64,000 nt of DNA from Bimastos eiseni (Eukaryota > Annelida > Clitellata > Crassiclitellata > Lumbricidae): positions 12,656,601-12,720,600 of the forward strand of contig OY365822.1 in assembly GCA_959347315.1 (NCBI GenBank), written 5' to 3'. This document shows positions 56,395 through 64,000 of the stretch, one piece after another; within the stretch, counting starts at the first letter, position 1, and each line of letters opens with the position of its first letter. The translations under genes were made by a program, and so were the position numbers. Below the pieces are notes generated by a model that ran no database searches, had not been told where the DNA came from, and saw only the letters and a program-made list of their open reading frames with translations.

Positions 56395-56600
56395 TTCTAT
56401 CTGTGACGCGTTCTCTTTGTGACGTTTTCTGTTTCTGACGTTTACTCTTTGTGACGTTTTCTGTCTGTGATACTTTTTCTGTTTTCTGTTTGTAACGTTT
56501 TCTGCCTATGACTTTTTGCGACGTTTTTTCCTTATGACGCTTTCTGTCTGTGACGATTACTCTTTATGACGTTTTCTTTTTGTGACGTCTCAGTGAAATA
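56395..56600. repeat. Degenerate minisatellite, TGTGACGTTTTCTGT unit
   Basis: About 11 copies of a 15-19 bp unit with core TGACGTTTTCTGT. Strongly diverged. 55783-56394 and 56601-57072 show no gene. Confidence 0.8.
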
Positions 56601-57072
56601 GCCACTTACTAGTCATCATTGGGTCATTCTTCTGATTATCGACCAAAGCAAAATGAGGCCACAGAAAAATACCGATGTTTCGGTGGTTTATTCCGTGAGT
56701 AATGGAACCGATGAATGCGAATCAGTCTTTTCTGTATCATGCAACAAACGATCCGAGCGGCGCCGATCAGAGCAGATATATACAGCTAGATAGCAGCCAC
56801 CATTATTGACTCCGTAAAGTTTGCACCGATTCCTCAGCCACTTATGGCTAACAGCATGCAGCCGAGAACTGAGTCAGAGTTGTACCATTGAGTCAGTAGA
56901 CTGATTATTCATACACTAGAATCTAGATGTCTGTGGTACCCCATTTTCTGACTGACTTGAATCTGTTGGTTCTGTACTTTATAACATATATATTCTATAC
57001 ATGTATAATGTATATTATACATGTGTAATATACATCATAGATGTATATAATATATATATCATATACATCTAA

Positions 57073-57113
57073 TAGACACATTTGAAGAATCACACTTGCA
57101 ACTCATAATAATA
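57073..57113 (+). repeat. Shared 32-bp motif ending in TAA repeats, copy 1
   Basis: 'gaagaatcacacttgcaact' + 'cataataataat' is identical to 58047-58079, immediately upstream of the TAA array in which element 1 sits. Here the TAA run is short (3-4 units) and followed by unrelated DNA. Confidence 0.8.
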
Positions 57114-57185
57114 ATTGGTTGTCGCCAAGGGTCACCTCAGACTTTTATACTGGTCTTAAAACTGTGCTTTTTAGCCGTGCTGGTG

Positions 57186-57290
57186 TAAAACTTCAAGTTA
57201 CCCCCATTTCAGGTTACCCCCCCCCCCCGGTAATCTGAAATCAATTTCAGATTACCCCCTCGGTGTTCACATTACCCCCTCTCTGAATGA
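57186..57290. repeat. C-run and palindrome segment
   Basis: 'ttacccccatttcaggttac' followed by 13 C and the palindrome shared with 55745-55782. 57291-58045 has no recognised gene apart from a short CATA tract (57865-57895). Confidence 0.6.
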
Positions 57291-58046
57291 GTCAAAATGT
57301 TAAATTGTTATGCTTTCAACTAATGATAACCAGGTTGTTTAATAAAACACGTGACACATATTATTATAAGATAGAAGGCAAGTTTTAACGTGTGGAAAAT
57401 AATATATAAAAATCAAAGAAATGTAAAATGTATGAAATCAGAAATAGGCTATACGAGATCAAAGTGCATCACATTGTAACATACAAATATAAGATAATAA
57501 AGATTTAGCCTAAATGGTGAAGATAGTAGTGTAATTACAACAAAAATATACAACAACTAGGGATGTAACTTTTGACTTGATAATTCAATCCTCTACTTAA
57601 CTCATCAAAAGTAATAAGAAAACTTAGCAAATGCTGCAAGTTCAAAGTGGTGGCATGCCCTGTTTGTGGTCTGATGGCAATTATTCTTTCAATTACTAGT
57701 TCCCATCCAATTAGCTGATAACATTTTTGTATCGCATGCATCACTGTATATTGAACTGTCGATGATAAATCCAATTGTCCGAAAACCTGCCACCGGGAAT
57801 ATATCAAGCCAAATCCGTGAGATACTTAGACACGTGCATATATAAATATATAAATACATGAACATACATACATACACACATACATACATACAAATACATA
57901 TATAATCCATTTGTTTATTTAATCGTGCATGTATACAGATATATTACTATTTATTGTTATTGTGTGAAAATTTGCAAAGCAGACTATTCAGTCTATTCTG
58001 CGTCGCTCTCAGTGAAAGGCCTCTATAAGCAACAAAAAGACACAGG

Positions 58047-58068
58047 TGAAGAATCACACTTGCAACTC

Positions 58069-58103
<35 letters not shown>
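58047..58103. repeat. Shared motif plus (TAA)n array at the 5' edge of element 1
   Basis: Copy 2 of the 32-bp motif followed by about 12 TAA units (58068-58103). Element 1 coding sequence begins directly after the last repeat unit. Confidence 0.85.
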
Positions 58104-58114
58104 CTACCACTAGC

Positions 58115-60837
58115 GTGCAGATCTCTTACTCACGGGAGCTGTCGACGGATGTTGGGCCGATCGCTTCTCAGCTCTCACATCCTGCTTCACCCGGTCTTCT
58201 GATTAAGAGAATCCCAAAAGCAGCAAGGCCATCTTGTGCTGCTCTCCTGGCCGATATAATCCAAGCAATTGTAAGAGAACCAAATTGCGTTGCAAAATGG
58301 TTCGATTTGCTGGCCTTCGGTGGAACTGTACTAGTGAAGCCAAGAAGAGGTGGACGAAAGCACAAAATGACCAAGATGATTTTGTCCCGCATTACTGAAT
58401 GGGGACTGCAGGGGCCAGACCAGTCGACTAACGATGAATTGCCATCGACGTCAAGTCGTAAGCTCAAGTCCGCTAAATGCGACCACGCCAGGTATTTAGC
58501 CTCAACAGTTGCAAGCAAGCTGGAGGAAGGCAATTTCAAAGCAGCCATCCGTCTCATCTGCAGCGAGGATAAGCCGGCGCTGGACACACCGGAAACTCTG
58601 GCCGCGCTTAAGAAAAAGCACCCGCCTGCGCCAGTGGACAGGAGAACACCGTGTGATCCAGACAGTTCTGATCGCTTCATCCCACTTCAAGTTTCTAAAG
58701 AAGATGTCGCTAAGGCAATCTCCTCTTTCCCTGCGGGTTCGGCTGGTGGTCCAGATGGCATAACTCCACAACACTTAAAGGATCTGATAGCCTATGGAGT
58801 AGATGACAACATCGTGCACCATCTATCTGACCTTGTCAATCTGCTCCTAAAGGGAGGTCTATCCAAAGAGGTGAATGAGGTCATCTATGGGGCAAACCTT
58901 TTAGCCCTGAGCAAGAAGGACGGAGGCATAAGACCGATCGCCGTGGGCTACACGTGGCGTCGTCTGGCGGCAAAGTGCGCTAATTCGCATGAGGTAACAA
59001 GGCTGTCTCAACTGCTCGCCCCCATTCAGCTTGGGGTAGGCATTCCAGGAGGCGCTGAGGCAGCTGTCCATGCGACACGTCGTTGGATAACCACAATGCC
59101 TGAAGACAGCGTCCTAGTGAAGCTCGACTTCGCCAATGCCTTTAATACTCTGCGCAGAGATTGTCTTCTAGAGGCAGTTGCTAGAGAGATCCCAGAACTC
59201 TACCACTTTGCTCACGCTGCCTATTCAAACCGTCCACTGCTGCGCTATGGTTCAAACATAATTCGATCCGAAGAAGGAACGCAGCAAGGCGATCCTTTGG
59301 GACCTCTGGAATTCTGTCTTGTCTGCAACCGATTCTGATGAAGCTTCGATCGGATCTGCGTATCGGATATCTGGATGACCTGACATTGGGAGGTAACAAG
59401 GAAACAGTGGCCGACGACGTTCAATTAATCGAGCAGGAATCAAATAATCTGGGATTGCTATTGAACCGCAGCAAATGCGAAATCACGTGTCACAACACCC
59501 AGATGCCGAACAATGACCCTGCGTTCCAAGAGCTCACGAGCATAGCCCTCAAGGACATGACCTTGTTGGGTGCACCTCTGATTCCAGGTCCAGCAGTGAA
59601 CATGGTCGTTAATTCAAAGGCTAATGACCTCGAGAGGGCAATCGGAAGATTGTCCTTGCTTTACACACATGACGCTCTGGTTCTGCTGAGAAACAGTCTA
59701 AGTGTACCGAAGCTTTTGTACAGTCTGCGCACAGCCGTCTGCGCTGATTGCCCGGGCTTGGCTCGGTTTGATCAACTGCTGAGAAAAGGACTGTCAACCA
59801 TTTTAAATGAGGACCTTGACAATGACCGTTGGCTCCAGGCTTCTTTGCCGGTGAGAGATGGTGGTCTGGGAGGTCGTTGTGCATCTACGCTGGCACTTTC
59901 TGCCTTTCTAGCTTCTGCTGCTAGTACAAGCGAACTCCAGGCATGCATCCTACCAACAGAGTCTGCTGAGGAACCATATGAACTTGCAAGTTCAGCACTC
60001 AACGCTTGGAAGACGCTGACAGATGCAGAACCACCAACAGGATCAGCGAGTCATCGCCAGAAAGAATGGGACCTCCGATTCACAGACAAGGCATGGAAAA
60101 GTCTGCTGGAGTCCAATAACAATCCATGTGACCGTGGTCGCCTGCTGGCCTCACGAGCACCTCATTCTGGAGACTGGATGCTAGCGCCCCCTGTGACTGC
60201 CCTAGGCCTGCGCCTCTCAAACGAGGATGTACGAATGGCAGCCGGGTTGAGGCTAGGAACGACGCTCTGCGAGCCACACTTGTGTCACCAATGTCGAGAG
60301 AGCGTCGACGCAAAAGGTCTCCATGGACTAATTTGTAGAAGAGGCAGTAGAAAACATCAACGACATAGCATGTTGAACGATGTCATCTGGAGAGCTCTTG
60401 GCAGAGCGAAGATTCCAGCGCAAAAGGAACCTCTCGGTTTGGTAAGAGAAGATGGAAAGCGACCGGACGGCGTCACGCTCATTCCTTGGACACGTGGTCG
60501 ATGTCTGGCATGGGATGTGACAGTGCCCGACACCTACGCCAAGTCACATCTTGCCGACACATCTATCAGAGCTGGCGAAGCAGCCGAACGCGCAGCTAAG
60601 ACGAAGAGGGCCAAGTATTCCACCATAACCAACACCCACGACTTCGTAGCCCTCTCCTTGGAATCCGGCGGCGCTTGGAGCAGTGAAGGACTGGAGTTCA
60701 TCTCAGAGTTGGGTAGTCGAACGAGTGCTGCAACCCACGATCCAATGGAGACGTCATTTCTGTTCCAACGTATCTCGGTCGTTCTTCAGCGTGGGAACGC
60801 AGCCTGCCTCTTCGGGACATTGCCACCACTCACTTAG
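58115..60837 (+). pseudogene. RT and restriction-like endonuclease polyprotein, element 1 (one frameshift)
   Basis: Two abutting frames: 58115-59338 (407 codons, no ATG at its start) and 59338-60837 (499 codons). The first has AGGPDGITPQHL (about 210-221), KKDGGIRPIAVG (267-278), motif A VKLDFANAFN (335-344) and motif B GTQQGDPLGPL (388-398). The second has motif C YLDD (11-14) and LNRSKCEI (42-49). It then has a Cys/His knuckle CEPHLCHQC...HGLIC...H (311-343) and the nuclease residues RPD (375-377), WDVTV (392-396) and KTKRAKY (421-427), matching the PD...D...K pattern of R2-type nucleases. The frames join by a single missing base near 59320: upstream of the second ATG, 'LQPIL' is readable in its frame, exactly as in element 2. 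This looks like a recent inactivation, not two genes. The protein would act in the nucleus in target-primed reverse transcription. Confidence 0.85.
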
Positions 60838-60853
60838 CTCGCCCACATGGGCG
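60838..60853. other. Palindrome in the 3' UTR of element 1
   Basis: TCGCCCACATGGGCGA directly after the stop region. It could form a small stem at the RNA 3' end, where R2-type RTs recognise their template. Element 2 has no such segment. Confidence 0.5.
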
Positions 60854-60861
60854 ATAACAGC

Positions 60862-60896
60862 ATAATATAATAATAATATTAATAATAATAATAAAA

Positions 60897-60936
<40 letters not shown>

Positions 60937-60984
60937 GCATAATGTGAAACATATATGTATAAAAAATAATAATAATAATAATAA
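60862..60984. repeat. TAA-rich array between elements 1 and 2
   Basis: Irregular TAATAATAT, a purer (TAA)n at 60900-60932, an 'aacagcataat' motif repeated at 60853 and 60934, and a last (TAA)n at 60967-60984. Element 2 starts at its end. Confidence 0.85.
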
Positions 60985-61368
60985 ATCACCAAGAGAACGG
61001 ATTCACCGACCCTGATAGGGACATTTGAACTTAAACAGAAGAAGGCACAAGGGACATGCAATGTATGTCATTCAGTTCGCCAACTCCATAACAAGGACGG
61101 CATGGTCCACCAACACGGCCCAGGGCCAATCCATGTCCGGGTTCGAATAAGCCGCCCTTATCTTCAGGATTCCCTTTGGCACCTTTTGGCTCGGTGACCG
61201 TCGCGACAAATGCGAATCCCGAACAAATCACGACTGACGAAGAACAGACGACCGATGCCGCCCCTAATTCGGACCCGAGACCTGTCAGGTCAATGCGACA
61301 CCCTTGCCTCTCACGAGGTCTTCTCAGGCATTTGCCCAAAGGAGCTAGATCAGGAGCTGGCCGCCTTC
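60985..61368 (+). pseudogene. N-terminal zinc-finger-like segment of element 2, in a different frame
   Basis: The frame opens at the end of the TAA array and reads 'FELKQKKAQGTCNVCHS', then 'VRQLHNKDGMVHQHG'. The CxxC followed by His about 14 residues later, with a second His two further on, resembles the C2H2-type fingers that open R2/NeSL-like proteins. The RT frame (open from 61092) is offset by one base, and the change probably falls at about 61116-61130. In that frame 'NPCPGSNKPPLSSG' continues into the RT. Either a single indel separated finger and RT or the element uses frameshifting. No ATG is placed sensibly. Confidence 0.5.
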
Positions 61369-63974
61369 TAACCGACATTATGGAGTCCATTTTGGCGGAC
61401 CCTGCGAACCTCGCAGGATGGCGGCGCCTCCTCGCCTTTGGTGCGGGAACTTTGGAAACTCCATTGAGGGGCGGCCGACGCCGCAATCTTACGTCCATCG
61501 TCAAGAAGCGCATTGCAGATTTTTATGACGGATGGCTGACTTTGGCCGACACTATCTTCCAACCAGACACGGACACCCGCGAAGGGCAGAGGCCTACGGG
61601 CTCGAATGGAAGACAGGCACTGGCGGCGGCGGTAGCCGCAAAATTGGAGGATGGAAACATTAGTGCGGCAGCTCGCATACTTTGTTCTGGCGACGCCCCA
61701 GCGCCGAATAATGAAGAGACACTGGAACTTCTGTGCCAAAAACATCCTGCCCCGCCGCGTGACCGCCCAGCCATCCTTCGATCGACCTCAAGCGCACCCT
61801 TCCAGGCCACAGAGCTGGAGATTCGCACAATGATGCGCTCTTTCCCGATGGGGTCGTCCGGCGGCCCTGATGGGCTGCGCCCCCAACACGTGGCGGAACT
61901 GATTGGAGATCCAGACGCGGGACCTGGGCTGCTGAGAGCGACGACTGCTCTTATCAATCTACTACTGGCCGGCATCTGCCCTCAAGAGATACGGCCCATC
62001 TTATTCGGAGGTACTCTTTTCGCCCTCCGTAAAAGCTGTGGTGGTCTAAGACCAATAGCCATTGGATACGTGTGGCGTCGACTCGCATCTAAATGCGCCA
62101 ACGCATACGCCGTCCCACGTGTCACGCCGTACCTAACCCCTAAACAACTGGGAGTTGGCGTTCCCGGAGGCTGCGAGGCGGCAACCCACGCCGCTAGACG
62201 ATTCCTGACCAGCATGGACACGAATTCAATAATGGTGAAGCTTGACATCTCGAACGCTTTCAATAGCTTGCACCGAGATTTCATGCTCGCATCAGTGGAC
62301 GAACTCATTCCTGATTTATCCGCATATTGCCATCTTGCCTACGCCGAGGCGACATCTCTGAAATTCGGGAGATTCACGATACAATCGCAAGAAGGTTCGC
62401 AACAGGGCGATCCCTTGGGACCTCTCCTTTTCTGCCTACCGCTACAGCCGATCCTTAACCACCTGCTTTCGCCATTGGCCTTTGGATACCTCGACGACCT
62501 CACCTTGGGCGGAGATCCTAAGGTGGTGGAGGCGGATGTTAACTCGATCGAAGAGGGATGTCTGCAACTAGGCCTCACGCTCAACCGCAAAAAATGCGAA
62601 CTCATATCTTCCGACGCCCATATCAACGACGTTAGTCAAGGCTTCCTAGGACAGTTCACCCGAGTCAATGCATCATCAGCCGTGCTCCTAGGGGCTCCGC
62701 TTTCCACGACGGATGCCCTGCTTTCAGCCATCGATACCTGTGTGGCCGACCTCGGAATTGCCCTCGACAGGTTGCAACTAATCGCTAGACAAGACGCTCT
62801 ACTGATCCTTAGACATTCGATCGGCTCGCCTAAACTCATGCATTTATTGAGATGCACCCCTTGCCACGACCACCCGCGTTTATGGGCTTATGACGATCTG
62901 CTGCGAGGAGGGATCGAGCGAATCTTCAACATTTCGATGACCGATGACCAATGGAGTCAGGCCACTCTCCCGATCAGGATGGGAGGACTGGGAATTAGGA
63001 GGGCGTCCTCGCTGGCACTTCCCGCCTTTTTGGCTTCAGCCGCGGGCACTCTCCAGATCCAGTCCCTCATCTTAGAATCAGCAGCGGTGAAATCGGACTC
63101 GGCATGCGACTCGGCGATGTCTACCTGGCTTCAACTTACCAAAGCTTCTGCCCCGACGACGCCAGGCCATAAACAAGCCCACTTTGACAGACCGCTGTTA
63201 AACGCGGTTCTGTCTGCACTAGAAGAAAAGCTACAGGATCCCTCCGACCAGGCGAGACTAAGGGCCTTGCAGTCACCACACGCCTCGGACTGGCTATACG
63301 CTCTCCCGCTCGTTTCTCGCGATCTCAGACTGTAGGACGATACCGTGAGGGTGGCGGTCGGCCTGCGTTTAGGGGTGGCCATCTGTGAGCCGCACACCTG
63401 CGCTTGCGGCGCCTTCGTCTCAGCCAGAGGCGCACATGGCCTGTCCTGTTCATTGGGCTTTGGCCGTCAAGCAAGACACTGTAATATCAACGACCTAATC
63501 TATCGCAGCCTCAACAGAGCCGGTATTCCAGCAGTCAAGGAACCGTCAGGTCTTTCCAGATTAGATGGAAAGAGACCGGACGGGCAGACCCTGATACCGT
63601 GGAGTGGGGGGCGGACCTTACTTTGGGACGCAACTGTGGTGGACACAGTGGCCGCTTCCTATATCCCCGAAACAGCTTCCACAGCTGGAGGAGCGGCGGA
63701 GATAGCAGCCACAAGGAAACACACAAAATATTCTGAGCTAGAGAAGAAATACACTTTTGTTCCAATCGCTATAGAAACCTTCGGTCCCCTCAATAGTGAG
63801 GGCCTCGCCTTTCTGTCTGAGACTGGACGCCGACTTTCGACAACTACCGGTGACACCCGAGAGACAAACTTCCTTTTCCAGAACTTGTCGGCATTGATCC
63901 AACGTTTCAATGCGGTGGCTTTTCAGGGCACCATGTCAAGATTACAGTCCACTGACAAGCGGCGACCCAGATAA
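61092..63974 (+). pseudogene. RT and restriction-like endonuclease polyprotein, element 2 (one in-frame stop)
   Basis: The frame runs 61092-63335, is stopped by one TAG (63333-63335) and continues in the same frame to 63974. Counted from the TTG at 61176, it has SSGGPDGLRPQHV (227-239), CGGLRPIAIG (288-297), motif A VKLDISNAFN (354-363), motif B GSQQGDPLGPL (407-417), motif C YLDD (438-441) and LNRKKCEL (469-476). After the stop it has CEPHTCACGAF...HGLSC...RH and the nuclease residues RPD, WDATV and TRKHTKY. Nuclease core spacing agrees with element 1. The TAG replaces a residue in a conserved stretch (RLS-NED-VR in element 1). Nothing else is broken in the catalytic domains, so inactivation may be recent. 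The terminal stop is supplied by the TAA microsatellite. Confidence 0.85.
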
Positions 63975-64000
63975 TAATAATAATAATAATAATAATAATA
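63972..64000. repeat. (TAA)n array at the 3' edge of element 2
   Basis: At least nine uninterrupted TAA units to the window end. The first unit is the stop codon of element 2. Confidence 0.9.

Larger units (their letters stand above)
58104..60860 (+). mobile_element. RLE-type non-LTR retrotransposon, element 1
   Basis: About 2.75 kb with an RT with YLDD box and a C-terminal restriction-like endonuclease. It is bounded by a (TAA)n array at 58068-58103 and an irregular TAATAATATTAATAA array from 60862. It has a short 3' untranslated segment with the palindrome TCGCCCACATGGGCGA (60838-60853). There is no poly(A) tail or LTR. The protein lacks the zinc-finger-like segment seen at the start of element 2 and opens immediately at the repeat with no ATG, so it is probably 5'-truncated. 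(TAA)n at both edges suggests integration into TAA repeats, although a TAA-type 3' tail is also possible. Confidence 0.85.
60985..63974 (+). mobile_element. RLE-type non-LTR retrotransposon, element 2
   Basis: About 3.0 kb and diverged from element 1 (roughly half of the RT residues identical by eye). It begins at the TAA array and ends at another (TAA)n array that runs off the window (63972-64000). There is essentially no 3' UTR: the last sense codon AGA is followed directly by TAATAATAA. Its base composition is more GC-rich than element 1, and codon use differs, so the two belong to distinct subfamilies and not a tandem duplication. Confidence 0.85.

Noticed and set aside
59338..60837. Second frame of element 1 as a separate ORF2 starting at its ATG
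   Set aside because: The ATG lies inside the RT between motifs B and C; residues just upstream continue the RT in this frame, so it is the product of a frameshift.
61031..61975. Minus-strand frames (61031-61513, 61523-61975) opposite element 2
   Set aside because: Shadows of the plus-strand RT frame in GC-rich sequence; no motifs of their own.

Overview
This window looks like repeat-rich, gene-poor intergenic DNA from an animal genome, most likely a marine invertebrate. That assignment is an inference. It rests on many CR1/L2/RTE-type LINE remnants with 3' tails of the 'gagtagatatcttgaaggggcgctatataaat' type, tRNA-derived SINEs with a CORE-like domain, hAT transposon debris, and long tetranucleotide microsatellites (TACA, CAGA, TCTG). 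There is no operon structure, no rRNA, no stand-alone tRNA gene and no CRISPR array. Almost every open frame in the first 58 kb is a microsatellite, minisatellite or transposon shadow. I found no complete host gene, only three weak exon candidates (23.87-24.07 kb, plus strand; 29.0-29.4 kb, minus strand; 19.61-19.73 kb, plus strand).

Layout. 0-1.1 kb is a degenerate minisatellite. 1.1-14.5 kb holds LINE fragments nested with DNA transposons. The clearest nest is an L2/CR1-like LINE (6.78-10.2 kb) split by an element with inverted terminal minisatellites (7.10-8.85 kb), which is itself split by a hAT-like element carrying GAGACCAAGACC arrays (7704-8801). A sister hAT copy lies at 3674-4611 with a perfect 8-bp target duplication. 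14.55-15.76 kb is a hAT element with a recognisable transposase C-terminal remnant. 16-25 kb contains RTE-type LINE debris, inverted-repeat elements and microsatellites. 25.98-27.87 kb is a 16-bp polypurine minisatellite. 28-46 kb is microsatellites, SINEs, several hAT MITEs with target duplications and minisatellites. 46-58 kb has more inverted-repeat elements, LINE fragments and three degenerate minisatellites.

The most interesting part is 58.06-64.0 kb. Two clearly related but strongly diverged non-LTR retrotransposons lie head to tail. Each sits against (TAA)n arrays at its 5' and 3' ends. Both encode a reverse transcriptase with a YLDD catalytic box, followed by a Cys/His knuckle and a PD-(D/E)XK restriction-like endonuclease, the architecture of R2/R4-type elements. 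Element 1 (58104-about 60860) is almost intact except for one frameshift in the RT. Element 2 (60985-63974) has a frame break between an N-terminal zinc-finger-like segment and the RT, and one in-frame TAG. Its final stop codon is the first TAA of the adjacent microsatellite. Together they suggest a lineage of restriction-endonuclease LINEs that targets TAA microsatellites, comparable in target choice to Dong of Bombyx mori.
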